Assembly: GCF_003072625.1 (NCBI RefSeq)
Contig: NZ_CP027805.1
Location: 1,321,001-1,385,000 of the forward strand
DNA length: 64,000 nucleotides
Origin: Limosilactobacillus reuteri
GTDB lineage: Bacteria; Bacillota; Bacilli; Lactobacillales; Lactobacillaceae
Direction: 5' to 3'
Shown here: piece by piece, positions 35,851-44,883 of the stretch
Layout of the letters: the number at the start of each line of letters is the position of its first letter
How positions within the stretch are numbered: position 1 is the stretch's first letter
Notes under the pieces: generated by a model
Databases searched by the model: none
The model's input: only the letters and a program-made list of their open reading frames with translations
Told to the model about the DNA's origin: nothing
Made by a program: the position numbers and the translations under genes

Positions 35851-37233
35851 TTAATCACATTGAATTGACTGGAGCGTCTTGGACATATTCATAAGTCCGA
35901 GTTGTTCCAGTTTTCTATTAGTTAGAGAATAGCTCAAGGTCTTACTATGTGCAGTTCGCCAGTAGCCCTTTCGGGTACTAGCGAAGACATATACATCATG
36001 CTGGGACAGCCCCAACTTCTGTAAGTTAGTTACCTTAGTTTTAAACTTTTTCCATTGCTTCCAAATATACTGCCTTATTCGGACCCTCAACCACTTGTCA
36101 AGGCGTTGAATAAAGTTAGTTAGTTTCCCAATTGAGTAGTACTGAAGCCACCCACGCATTTTTCGATGAATTTCTTCAAACATTCTTGTCAGAGATATTC
36201 CACGATTACGTTTAGTTAATAACTTCAGTGCTTTCTTTACTCGTTGTTGCGATTGTTTAGCTGGACGGGTGTAGGCCCCATTGTGGTCTACACCCAACGA
36301 AAAGCCAAGAAACTTCAACCGTAGCGGGCTACCGACTTTGGTTTTATCTGGGTTCACTTTAACTTTCAAGCGCTTTTCTAGAAACTGGGTAATGCTTCGC
36401 ATTACTCGTTCTCCGGCTCGTTGACTTTTAACATAGATGTTACAATCATCCGCATAGCGCACAAAGTGATGACCACGTCTAGTCAACTCTTTGTCCAACT
36501 CATTTAGATAGATGTTCGCCAGTAGTGGTGACAATGGCTCTCCTTGTGGGGTTCCTTTTTCACTCTTAGCGAAAAGCCCATGGTCTAAGACTCCGCTAGT
36601 TAGAAACTTACGAATGAGTCTTAGTGTCCATGGGTCATCAATATATTGTTGGAGATACTTAATCATCAAGTCATGATTAACGTTATCAAAATAGGCTTTT
36701 AGGTCTAAGTCGACAACTCTTCGATAACCTTGATTATAAAGATCTACTACTTTTGAAATAGCGTCATGGGCCCCACGGTGGGGACGGAAGCCAAAGCTAT
36801 TATCAGAGAAAATACGCTCAAAGATAGGCGTAAGAATTTGGGCTACAGCTTGTTGAACCATTCGGTCCACCACCGTTGGTATTCCAAGTCTTCTTACTCC
36901 ACCATTAGGCTTCGGAATTTCTACCCGTTTGACTGGAGCTGGTTTATACTTGCCCTCACGCAAACTAGCTATCAGTTCCGTCTTATTTTCTCTGAGATAT
37001 GGCAGAAGGTCATTGACTGTCATATCGTCAACACCTGCCGCTCCTTTATTTCTCTTAACTCGCAAATAAGCCTGATTAAGGTTATTGCGATCCAAGACCA
37101 GGTCTTGGACAGTGACACTCATACCTTTACCTTCACCATAACCGGTACTACGCGCCCTTGTGTACTTTCGGTTTTCCAAACCTATTCTCGACAAGCGGTC
37201 AGCTTGTTGTTCTGTTTTCTGCGATTGTCGCAC
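35851..37233 (-). CDS. ltrA: Group II intron reverse transcriptase/maturase
   Basis: This 460-residue protein has reverse-transcriptase blocks ending in the catalytic FVRYADDCNIYV. It has a thumb/maturase domain X (WLQYYSIGKL) and a C-terminal segment GYWRTAHSKTLSYSLTNRKL. No HNH endonuclease domain follows, so the protein is of the endonuclease-free type. It splices its host intron and drives retrohoming. The frame is intact and the start is a GTG within intron domain IV. Confidence 0.93.
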   Translation of the reverse strand: MRQSQKTEQQADRLSRIGLENRKYTRARSTGYGEGKGMSVTVQDLVLDRNNLNQAYLRVKRNKGAAGVDDMTVNDLLPYLRENKTELIASLREGKYKPAPVKRVEIPKPNGGVRRLGIPTVVDRMVQQAVAQILTPIFERIFSDNSFGFRPHRGAHDAISKVVDLYNQGYRRVVDLDLKAYFDNVNHDLMIKYLQQYIDDPWTLRLIRKFLTSGVLDHGLFAKSEKGTPQGEPLSPLLANIYLNELDKELTRRGHHFVRYADDCNIYVKSQRAGERVMRSITQFLEKRLKVKVNPDKTKVGSPLRLKFLGFSLGVDHNGAYTRPAKQSQQRVKKALKLLTKRNRGISLTRMFEEIHRKMRGWLQYYSIGKLTNFIQRLDKWLRVRIRQYIWKQWKKFKTKVTNLQKLGLSQHDVYVFASTRKGYWRTAHSKTLSYSLTNRKLEQLGLMNMSKTLQSIQCD

Positions 37234-37676
37234 CTGATTACACCTCCGATATAAGTTACAAGTTATTGTCGTTCAGTCCTTCATCTGATTATTCAAACTA
37301 CTATGACCTCGGCTGACTTCTGGCTTACTCAACACTGCATCACTGCACCGCTTGTTTCTGTGGAAATTAAACTTATTCCTCTTGTCGGAAACGTGTAGGC
37401 CAGATCTCCCCGGGTAAGAATATTAGCTTTCGTACCATGTCATCATTAGCTTTACTGAGACCAACTTCGAGTAGTATTGGACTTCAACTTGTCTAGCAGC
37501 CTTATCCAGTTAATTTCAGCCTTATAGCTACTTCTTGTTCATCGATGCAGTACTTTGCCTTAGACTTCCTTCAGATTCCACCTCACGGTGGACACCCTTG
37601 TCCTCAGCTCATGGTTCCGACTACTACGGCCCATAGCGGACTTTCACCGCCTAACTAATACCCATGCCGGGCGCAC
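37234..37676 (-). other. 5' ribozyme domains I-III of the group II intron
   Basis: This 443-bp stretch without a gene is the structured 5' part of the intron, including the boundary sequence at 37676 and GC-rich paired segments. No open frame is supported. Confidence 0.75.
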
Positions 37677-37680
37677 AAAT

Positions 37681-37715
37681 AAAGAGTTGCAGAAAGTAAT
37701 TTTCCACAACTCTTT
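37681..37715 (-). terminator. hsp20 terminator, target of the group II intron
   Basis: AAAGAGTTG pairs with CAACTCTTT, with inner GAAA/TTTC pairing. On the minus strand the intron begins four bases after the stem. Confidence 0.85.
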
Positions 37716-37731
37716 ACTCAGCTTAATTTAA

Positions 37732-38163
37732 TTATTCAATATCAATATGCTTTTCGTCGTCATCTGTCTCATCCATCTTAGGAAGAGTAATTGTCAAAAC
37801 ACCATTCTTATATTGAGCCTTAATATCCTTCTTATTTACATCTGGTAAACGATATTGCCGACTCATTTGGCCATACCGACGTTCAGAATGCAGAACATTG
37901 CCATCCTTATCACCATCATCATCAAAGGTATCCCGATGACCAGTAACTGTCAAAATATCATTGGCATAATTAATGTGAATATCCTTCTTATCAAATCCAG
38001 GCATGTCAATCTTTACGGTATAATTTTTGTCATCTTCTGTAACATCTGTCTTCATGTGATCAGCAACCGGAGTTAGGTTAGAGAAGAAATCATCGTTCAT
38101 CCAGTTACGCATGTTCATCAAACTATCAAATAAATTATTACGGTTTTGTAATTCATTAGCCAT
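37732..38163 (-). CDS. Small heat-shock protein, Hsp20 family
   Basis: This 143-residue alpha-crystallin-domain chaperone binds unfolding proteins without ATP. The core domain runs from about residue 38 to the end, with MDFPGFDKKDI-like sequence DMPGFDKKDIHINY and the conserved NGVLTITLPK. AAGGAAG lies before the ATG. No CIRCE or clear CtsR site was found upstream. An imperfect cre-like sequence (TGAAAGCGTTTAAC) lies in the upstream region, significance uncertain. Confidence 0.93.
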   Translation of the reverse strand: MANELQNRNNLFDSLMNMRNWMNDDFFSNLTPVADHMKTDVTEDDKNYTVKIDMPGFDKKDIHINYANDILTVTGHRDTFDDDGDKDGNVLHSERRYGQMSRQYRLPDVNKKDIKAQYKNGVLTITLPKMDETDDDEKHIDIE

Positions 38164-38295
38164 AAAGAATGCTTCCTTTCTTTCTTATTCATTGTCTATG
38201 TTAAACGCTTTCAACTAAAATGCACCTAATATGCTAGGGACCATTGACTAAAAAGAATATAATAGAAGTAGGAAAATAGAAAGGAGCCGCGCAAG

Positions 38296-39144
38296 ATGAA
38301 AAAAGTCACAATCAATAATGTTTCAATGCCCGCAATTGGAATCGGAACATGGGATATGGTAAATTCTCTCGTCAATCGGTCCACAGAAATTAAAGCCATT
38401 CAAACTGCAATTGACGCTGGCGCACAAGCTATTGATACTGCGGAAATGTATGGCAATGGTCGTTCTGAAGCGCTTGTCGCTGAGGCCATCAAACCATATA
38501 GTCGGGAAAAGCTATTCTTAATCGATAAAGTTCTTCCTTCAAATGCCAGCAAGACAAAACTTGAGCATAGTTTAGACCAAAGTTTAGCTGCCGTAGGAAC
38601 AGACTATTTTGACCTTTACCTTTTACACTGGCGAGGTGGGATTCCGTTAGCAGAAACAGTCAACGAATTAGAGAGAGTTAAAAAGGCAGGAAAGATTAAA
38701 GCATGGGGAGTCTCAAACTTCGATGTCAGTGATCTTGAAGAATTATGGCGCCTTAAAAATGGCACTGATTGCGTTGCCAACGAAGATCTCTATAATCTCG
38801 ATAGTCGCGGAATTGAATTTGACCTCCTTCCCTTAATGAAACAGCATCAGCTCCCATTAATAGCTTATTCCCCGCTTGCACAGGATGACAGCTTATCTGG
38901 AAAGTTAACCGAGAATCCGCTACTAAAAGAAATTGCCGCAAATCACCATGCAACCGTCAATCAGATTATGCTTGCGTGGGTCTTAAGAATTGGAAATGTC
39001 CTTGCTATTCCAAAGAGCAGCAGCCCAAAACATGCTGAAGAAAATGTTGTAGCTGGTAATATTGAACTAAGTGATGATGAGTTACTTGCTTTACAAAAAG
39101 AGTTTCCATCACCAACTAAAAAAGAGCCCCTTGCAGTAATTTAA
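38296..39144 (+). CDS. Aldo/keto reductase
   Basis: This 282-residue NADPH-dependent TIM-barrel reductase has the AKR tetrad visible: Asp and Tyr in IDTAEMYGNG, Lys in FLIDKVLP and His in YLLHWRGG. The C-terminal cofactor region reads AIPKSSSPKHAEEN. It reduces aldehydes or ketones of unknown identity. AAAGGAG lies before the ATG. It is monocistronic. Confidence 0.9.
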   Translation: MKKVTINNVSMPAIGIGTWDMVNSLVNRSTEIKAIQTAIDAGAQAIDTAEMYGNGRSEALVAEAIKPYSREKLFLIDKVLPSNASKTKLEHSLDQSLAAVGTDYFDLYLLHWRGGIPLAETVNELERVKKAGKIKAWGVSNFDVSDLEELWRLKNGTDCVANEDLYNLDSRGIEFDLLPLMKQHQLPLIAYSPLAQDDSLSGKLTENPLLKEIAANHHATVNQIMLAWVLRIGNVLAIPKSSSPKHAEENVVAGNIELSDDELLALQKEFPSPTKKEPLAVI

Positions 39145-39248
39145 GAGTTACAATGTGACATAATAAGGCTAAAAACCGAACTACAATTTTGCATTTCACA
39201 AAGTTGCAGTTCGATTTTTCATATATTTTGAAATAAGGAAACTAATAA

Positions 39249-40548
39249 TTAATTTTCTTGATTAGCCTTTACCGGGTGATAGCGATGAAGACGTTGAGAT
39301 CCTACATCGATTTCTGCTGGATTACCTTTGTGACCCGGCTTAATCTCAACAAGGCCTAACTTAATAGCCCCCACAGGACAAACAAGTGCACAAAGTTGAC
39401 AACCGACACACTTACTCTTATCAAAAACTGGTTGCCGTTTTTCATCATCCCAAGTTAAAGCTTGATGGGCACCATCTTGACATGAGATAAAGCAACGGCC
39501 ACAACCAATACACTTATCCCAATCAATCTTAGGGTAAACCTTGTAATTTCGGTCAAGTTGGTTAGTAGGAATAATATTCTTATTAGCTAAGCCGACAAGA
39601 TCTTGAAGGTGGTCTACATGTTGTTCTTCCATGTAAATGCATTAAACCATTAGTAAGGTCATCAATGATCCGATAACCATATTCCATGATCGCAGTTGTA
39701 ACTCGGAGAGTAGTGGCACCCAAAAGAATAAATTCAGCAGCATCTTCCCAGGTCTCAATTCCCCCAATTCCAGAAATCGGTAGTTGTTCAAGGCCGGCTG
39801 CTGACCGTAATTGTTGTAAGAAACGTAAAGCAATTGGCTTAACAGCTTTCCCAGATAATCCAGAAACAGAAGATTTACCATCAATATTTGGTAAACCAAT
39901 CTTCTTCTTTAGATCAACATCAACAATTGATTTAACAGTATTGATTGCGGAGAAGCCATCTGCCCCTCCTTCTAGACATGCCTTAACAATCGGAACCATC
40001 GTCGTAATATTTGGTGTCATCTTCGCAAGAACTGGAAGGCTAGTCCCACGTTTAACAGCTTCACAATTCTTCTTACATAATTCTGGATTAGTTCCTACAT
40101 CAGATCCCATGGTATGAGAAGTCATCTGCGGACAAGAGAAGTTTAGTTCAATCATATCAGCCCCAGCCTCAGTCACTAACTTGGCCAGGTTGGTCCAATC
40201 TTCCAAGGTTTCACCCATAATCGAAGCGATCAAGACCTTATTGGGATACTCTTCTTTTAACCGTCGCATATCAGCTAAGTCCTGCTCCAAGGGGTGTTCT
40301 GATAATTGTTCCATATTCTTAAAGGCAACAAAATGCATGTCTTCCTTGGCTAATTCATCGAACCGGGGAGAAACTTCATCAATCTTAAAGTGTGTTGGTG
40401 ATAAAGTCTTATATACGATACCGCCCCAACCAGCGTCATACGCATTCTTACACATTTCGTAACAGTTCCCAACAGGTGAGGACGACAAGCAAAATGGATT
40501 TTCAAAACGAACGCCTAAAAAGTCTACAGATAAATCTTTTTTAATCAT
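39249..40548 (-). pseudogene. preA: NAD-dependent dihydropyrimidine dehydrogenase subunit PreA, split by a 1-base frameshift
   Basis: The first frame (39583-40548) encodes the FMN-binding barrel of PreA, including NFSCPQM and [12 protein letters not shown]. It then runs out of frame after LTNGLMH. The second frame (39249-39632) supplies the C-terminal ferredoxin domain with two 4Fe-4S motifs, CIGCGRCFISCQDG and CVGCQLCALVCPVG. Removing one A from AAA at 39635-39637 joins them into a protein of about 412 residues, the normal PreA length. PreA with PreT reduces uracil or thymine. Either the gene is broken or the run varies. Confidence 0.88.
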
Positions 40549-41782
40549 TTTCTTGTCCTCCTAACAACCGGTCTATTTCTTCGGCTACTTCTTTTCCTTT
40601 CTGTACTGCTACCACAACGGTTTTATCTCCGGCAACAATATCACCAGTCGCAAAGACTTTAGGATCCTTTGTCCGGAATCGTGGTTCACGGAATGGAATT
40701 TCATTATGCTGTAAGTCAATGTCTAGTCCTTCTGCATTAGCTTTTTGACCAACTGCTAAAATGATCTTATCAGCAGTAATAGTTAATTCACTCTTAATCT
40801 TCCGGTGAGTAAAGGTAGCACGATTCTGATGAACTTCTTTTGGAACGTAACCATCAACAATTGTTACACCAGCTTCTTGAACACCGGCAAGTTCCTTTTT
40901 AGAAGCTTTGAATTCATCAAACTGCTCATAAACAACATCGGTGACATAAGGAACGTTAAGCTTCTTTAAGGTTGTTACAACATCCATTGCAACATCCCCA
41001 CCACCAATAACCAAAACATTTTGTGGAAGATCTTCTAAATTGCCCTTGCTTTCTTTTGCCCGGGCTAAAAATGAGATTGCTGATTCAGTACAGATATTGT
41101 GTTCAAACATTGGAAGCATCTTTGCTTCACTTGTCCCAATAGCAACAATTACTGCATTGTAACGAGCTTTAAGATCATCCATTGAAATATCTTTTCCAAC
41201 AGTTGTGTTATAGATAATGTGCGCACCAAGGTCGACAATTCGTTGAACTTCATAATCCACAATTTCTTCCGGCAACCGATACTCAGGAATGCCGTAGGTC
41301 AAGTAACCGCCAGCCTTAGCAGCTTTTTCATAGATATCAACTGCATAGCCCTTTTCACGGAGAGTCGTAGCTGCCTGTAAACCTGATGGGCCACTACCAA
41401 TGATGGCAATACTCATCCCATTTGGCTTACCGGCTTTAAAAATCTTCATGTTCATCTTTCGCTCCATATCAGTGACATACCGTTGAATACCACCGATATC
41501 AATTGGTTCGTCGATTTTAGCCCGAGTACATGCCTTTTCACAGTAACGTTCAGTTGGACAAACACGCGCACAGATTGATCCTAACGCATTGTTTTCCCGA
41601 ATCGTTTCAGCTGCCCCTTTGACATTACGAAAAAGAACGCTTCGAATAAATTTTGCTGGATTAGTATGTGCTGGGCAAGTTTGTGAACATGGTGCATCAT
41701 GACATAATAAACATCGTGCAGCTTCCTGCATTACGGTTGTCATCGTGTAACCTTTCGACTCTGTTTCATACTTTGAAGTCAT
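40541..41782 (-). CDS. preT: NAD-dependent dihydropyrimidine dehydrogenase subunit PreT
   Basis: This 413-residue flavoprotein resembles the glutamate synthase small subunit. N-terminal iron-sulfur cysteines lie in [17 protein letters not shown] and [15 protein letters not shown]. The FAD site is [10 protein letters not shown], and the NAD site is GGGDVAMD. It would pass electrons from NADH to PreA for pyrimidine reduction. It overlaps preA by 8 bp. A strong GAGGAGG precedes the ATG. The upstream 20 bp abut an exonuclease III relic, so its promoter is not obvious. Confidence 0.88.
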   Translation of the reverse strand: MTSKYETESKGYTMTTVMQEAARCLLCHDAPCSQTCPAHTNPAKFIRSVLFRNVKGAAETIRENNALGSICARVCPTERYCEKACTRAKIDEPIDIGGIQRYVTDMERKMNMKIFKAGKPNGMSIAIIGSGPSGLQAATTLREKGYAVDIYEKAAKAGGYLTYGIPEYRLPEEIVDYEVQRIVDLGAHIIYNTTVGKDISMDDLKARYNAVIVAIGTSEAKMLPMFEHNICTESAISFLARAKESKGNLEDLPQNVLVIGGGDVAMDVVTTLKKLNVPYVTDVVYEQFDEFKASKKELAGVQEAGVTIVDGYVPKEVHQNRATFTHRKIKSELTITADKIILAVGQKANAEGLDIDLQHNEIPFREPRFRTKDPKVFATGDIVAGDKTVVVAVQKGKEVAEEIDRLLGGQEND

Positions 41783-41801
41783 TAGACACCCTCCTCTAAT
41801 A

Positions 41802-41930
41802 GGTTGGCGTCTCGACTACTTCTTGGTTTCTGATGTATGGAAAGAACGAATTGAAGAAGCCAAGATTCTTTCAGATGTCAAAGGTTCAAGTCACTGTCCA
41901 ATTGAACTTGTTGCTAATGTTGAAGTATAA
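41802..41930 (+). pseudogene. C-terminal relic of exonuclease III
   Basis: The plus strand reads GWRLDYFLVSDVWKERIEEA, then continues to SSHCPIELVANVEV and a stop, exactly the end of an ExoA/XthA protein. The catalytic histidine context is SSHCPIEL. Only 42 codons remain; sequence upstream of 41802 is unrelated and contains the preT ribosome-binding site. This marks a rearrangement breakpoint. Confidence 0.8.
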
Positions 41931-41963
41931 GAAAACCGAGCTAAATTTTATAATAATTAAACG

Positions 41964-42003
41964 AAAAGAGGTTGGAAAAACTAAAATTTTTCCAACCTCT
42001 TTT
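41964..42003 (+). terminator. Terminator behind the exonuclease relic
   Basis: AAAAGAGGTTGGAAAAA pairs with TTTTTCCAACCTCTTTT. It still follows the relic gene and also faces the converging LysM gene. Confidence 0.88.
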
Positions 42004-42050
42004 ATCGTATGTTTGAAATTTGTTGATTATCTATTTTATTAAATCTTGTT

Positions 42051-42758
42051 TTAGTACCAACCGTGTGATTGCCAGAATGATTGAGCAGCACTCCATGAAC
42101 CGTAACGGCTAGCTACGTATTGATCAGCTACTCGTTCTTGGTTAGCTTCTGAGTAGTCACCATTTAAGTATGATGCTGATAATTGGTACTTACCAATGTA
42201 TTGACCATTCCGTGCACTGTAGCTACCACCTGATTCGCGAGCTACGATCCAAGCCTTGGCAGCAGCATCGTTTCCAGCTACATTTGAGTTATAGCCAGTT
42301 GATGCTTGAGCACTAGATTGTTGTTGTACATTTTGTGTTTGTGGAGTTTGTACTTGTTGTTGAGCAACTGGTGCTTCTTGGTTTGATTGTACTTGTTGGT
42401 TTTGTTGTGCTTGATTTTCAGCAGGTGTAGCTTGTGTATCTGCTTGTGGTGCAACATTTGCGGCTGGTAAAGTAGCAACTTCTTCTTGAGTAGCTGGTGC
42501 AACTTCACCATCATTCTTGATTACTAATTGTTGACCAACGTAAATCAAGTTCTTATCAGCAATATTATTATTGTTTGCTAATGTATCTACAAAAGTTAGA
42601 TCGTGACCTAACTTGTAAGAAATCCCAGAAAGGGTGTCACCTGCTTGCACCGTGTAAATACTGTCGGCGTTTGCAGTCGTTGCAGTAGCTACTGTTCCTA
42701 ATGCAACTGCACCAGTAATCGCTGCTGTAATCTTGGCTACTTTCTTAGATAACTTCAT
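42051..42758 (-). CDS. Secreted LysM / aggregation-promoting-factor-like protein 1
   Basis: The 235-residue precursor has a signal peptide cleaved near TTANA-DS and one LysM domain at about 33-78 (YTVQAGDTLSGISYKLG). A Gln/Pro/Ala-rich linker of about 85 residues follows. The C-terminal domain of about 65 residues begins AWIVARESGGSYSARNGQYI and ends SFWQSHGWY. This C-terminal module is typical of lactobacillal Apf-like proteins and resembles small muralytic transglycosylase domains. It is likely wall-bound. Its paralogue is at 46031. WalR-like repeats precede it. Confidence 0.88.
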   Translation of the reverse strand: MKLSKKVAKITAAITGAVALGTVATATTANADSIYTVQAGDTLSGISYKLGHDLTFVDTLANNNNIADKNLIYVGQQLVIKNDGEVAPATQEEVATLPAANVAPQADTQATPAENQAQQNQQVQSNQEAPVAQQQVQTPQTQNVQQQSSAQASTGYNSNVAGNDAAAKAWIVARESGGSYSARNGQYIGKYQLSASYLNGDYSEANQERVADQYVASRYGSWSAAQSFWQSHGWY

Positions 42759-42817
42759 TATAAATTCAATCCATCCTTTTCTCTTAATTAATCAAATAAC
42801 TCATTTCAACGATAACT

Positions 42818-42861
42818 ACTATACAGGATTAGGGTTACGAGCGGGTTACGAGCGGGTTACT
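42818..42861 (-). promoter_or_regulatory. WalR-like direct repeats and -10 element before LysM gene 1
   Basis: Three hexamers on the minus strand, AGTAAC, CGTAAC and CGTAAC (42856-42861, 42845-42850, 42834-42839), are spaced exactly 11 bp apart by CCGCT. A TATAGT -10 at 42818-42823 follows after 10 bp, with no good -35. The layout resembles the WalR/YycF box TGTWAH-N5-TGTWAH. Confidence 0.55.
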
Positions 42862-43038
42862 AGGACTTATCAAATTTCGTTATTTCTGTAATTTTTTGTA
42901 ACAAACGTTCGCTGATTTTTTTATAGTCGCTTAAACGTTGATTTAATCGCTTTTGAGTGACTTGTAAAATTATAACTAGAATTATCTCATGTAAAAATTA
43001 TTCAAAAAAACTGCTCATTTTTTCTTGACGACACAAAA

Positions 43039-43073
43039 ATCGCCCTGTAACAGACTGTTTGTTACAGGGCGAT
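43039..43073 (-). terminator. Terminator of the PEPCK-family gene
   Basis: ATCGCCCTGTAACA pairs with TGTTACAGGGCGAT, and a T-run follows on the minus strand. Confidence 0.92.
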
Positions 43074-43097
43074 GACAAAATTGTCTTAATCGTAATC

Positions 43098-44798
43098 TTA
43101 ATTATTCATCAAAACATCAAGCAATTCTTGAGCTGATTCTTTCAAAGCATCCTTTGACTTGTCATTACCAAGGTGAGTAAAGATTTCTCCAACGTATACA
43201 TCTTGGTCAAATAGCTTTGTAAAGACCTTGTCAATAATTGGCTTAGTTAATTCTGGTTCTTGAACCGGACCAAATGGGTTAGCAAAGAATGTTTTGCTCA
43301 TTCCAACTTCATCAGTTGTTCCAAGAGCCTTCCGTTGTCCAGCAATAAATACTTTTTCTGCTTCTTCCTTTGTATCAAAACGATGAATACCAACTTCATC
43401 ACTATAATTGTTAGCGTATAGCCACATATCAATATGGTGATGTTTGATTACATTTTCGTAGGTATCAGCAGGAATAATAACCCGGGCATTCTTTTGTTCA
43501 GGATTAAGGTAAACACCACGGTCCATGTTATTGAAGGCAACGGCACTACTCAAATCATCAAGACGAACAAAGGCACCAGTTTCTGTTCCTTGAGCATATA
43601 CCCCTGGTTCACCATCAGTAAGGGTAAAGCTTCCCATGTCATCAAAGATTGTCTCCATGCTGACAATCTTATCGTCAGCTAATTCTTGCAATGCTTCAAT
43701 TGATTCTGACTTTCCAGCACCTGAATCACCGAAGAAAACAACATTCTTTTCTTTACCATTAGTAAATTTAATCTTCAACATGGATCCGTGAATTGGCAGG
43801 CGACCATTGTAAATTTGATGAAGGTTATGGAGCGTCAAGCACATCTTCTTCATGTAACCAAAGTAAGTAGTCTTATCTGTGTAAGGTACTTCACCAACCC
43901 ACAAATCATTCTTTTCGTCACGATAGTAATGAGAAACCATGCCTTCTGTTTCTTTTAGACCGAAAAGAAGGATCATGTCAGGTTTTTGCCCCTTAATCTC
44001 ATCAGGGGATGCAATTTCAAATAAGTTCGAAAGAGCAATTCCGTTTACCAAGTAATCAACATTGAAGTAAATAAAGGCTAAACTTTCACCAATCTTTGCT
44101 GGGTAACAATACCACTTACCATGTTCACCACGAAAACGTTCGATCGGGTTATCTTTTACTTCAGAAAAGACCCCTTCCCGTTTGTTACTCTTAGTGTGCA
44201 TCATCATTGGTGGACGAAGCATCACGGTATTAATAAAATCAATATCCTTTAATTCTTCATAACCAGCTGGAATTTTCCAATCTTGTTGTTGAACTAAAAT
44301 TGTTGCGTTAGTTGCCGCATTAACTTGTCGATAAGTCCGGTTTTCAAAACCTTGGAGCTTTTCTTCGAGGATCCGGTATGCTTTACGCACTAAGTCGTTG
44401 AATTGAGTATCAATGGTCCGGAATTCATTCCCGATAATCTGATTATCACTAAGATTAATTACTGATACCCGTAATAATGAACGATAGTATGAATATAATT
44501 CTTCGACACTTTCAAGAATATCTTTAGGATCATATTCATCAAAAGCACTGTCATCGTCAAACAGAACTTTCTTCAAAATATCAACAAACTTATTAATAGT
44601 CGCATTATCAAAAGCATCATCATCATTATCCGGGTTACGTGAAGCTAAATACAGACGGATAATTTCCTTTACTTCATCACTATTAATTAATGAAGGAATA
44701 TCAGTAAAGTAATTTTGACTATAGTTTAACGTTGCAACACCGCGGTCAGGGTTTACATATAATGATTTTGTATCAATAATCTGACTCTCTTTTGACAT
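43098..44798 (-). CDS. PEPCK/HprK-superfamily protein, probable phosphoenolpyruvate carboxykinase
   Basis: This protein of about 566 residues resembles ATP-type PEP carboxykinase in its C-terminal half. LPIHGSMLKI aligns with the PEPCK LPMHCSAN strand, then a P-loop VVFFGDSGAGKSESIEAL, then IFDDMG with the acidic pair. The P-loop GDSGAGKSE is closer to HPr kinase than to the PEPCK consensus GLSGTGKTT. PEPCK interconverts oxaloacetate and PEP. The substrate is inferred, not proven. The start is ATG 44798, eight bases after AAAGGAT, rather than the ATG three codons upstream. Confidence 0.7.
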   Translation of the reverse strand: MSKESQIIDTKSLYVNPDRGVATLNYSQNYFTDIPSLINSDEVKEIIRLYLASRNPDNDDDAFDNATINKFVDILKKVLFDDDSAFDEYDPKDILESVEELYSYYRSLLRVSVINLSDNQIIGNEFRTIDTQFNDLVRKAYRILEEKLQGFENRTYRQVNAATNATILVQQQDWKIPAGYEELKDIDFINTVMLRPPMMMHTKSNKREGVFSEVKDNPIERFRGEHGKWYCYPAKIGESLAFIYFNVDYLVNGIALSNLFEIASPDEIKGQKPDMILLFGLKETEGMVSHYYRDEKNDLWVGEVPYTDKTTYFGYMKKMCLTLHNLHQIYNGRLPIHGSMLKIKFTNGKEKNVVFFGDSGAGKSESIEALQELADDKIVSMETIFDDMGSFTLTDGEPGVYAQGTETGAFVRLDDLSSAVAFNNMDRGVYLNPEQKNARVIIPADTYENVIKHHHIDMWLYANNYSDEVGIHRFDTKEEAEKVFIAGQRKALGTTDEVGMSKTFFANPFGPVQEPELTKPIIDKVFTKLFDQDVYVGEIFTHLGNDKSKDALKESAQELLDVLMNN

Positions 44799-44883
44799 GG
44801 ATCTCATCCTTTCATCATTCGAATACTTCTATTATAGTATAGTTTTTAGATTAATATGAAAATAATATTAACTTTTTTTCATT

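Larger units (their letters stand above)
35772..37676 (-). mobile_element. Group II intron, about 1.9 kb
   Basis: The 5' end on the minus strand is GTGCGCCCGGCATGGG at 37676, a standard group II start. Domain V is at about 35800-35846, a hairpin containing CCGTATACGG and CCGTACGTACGG. Domain VI with a bulged A lies at about 35777-35799 (GATAATTGA / TCAATTATC), and the intron ends near 35772 in CTAC. The maturase gene lies within. The 5' exon ends in the hsp20 terminator, typical of class C introns. Confidence 0.85.

Noticed and set aside
38185..38205. cre-like site before hsp20
   Set aside because: The sequence matches at 12 of 14 positions but fails in the last two conserved bases, so it is not reported as a site.
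39583..39660. preA frameshift as a programmed frameshift
   Set aside because: The run is only three bases, with no slippery heptamer or downstream structure; a one-base insertion is simpler.
41833..42042. Frame on the plus strand in the exonuclease relic and terminator
   Set aside because: It is a different frame from the recognisable ExoA residues and runs through the terminator hairpin.
42832..42861. Short tandem repeat GGGTTACGAGC considered as a CRISPR or minisatellite
   Set aside because: Only two and a half units of 11 bp, with no spacers. The position before a promoter and the match in the paralogue's promoter favour a regulator-binding site.
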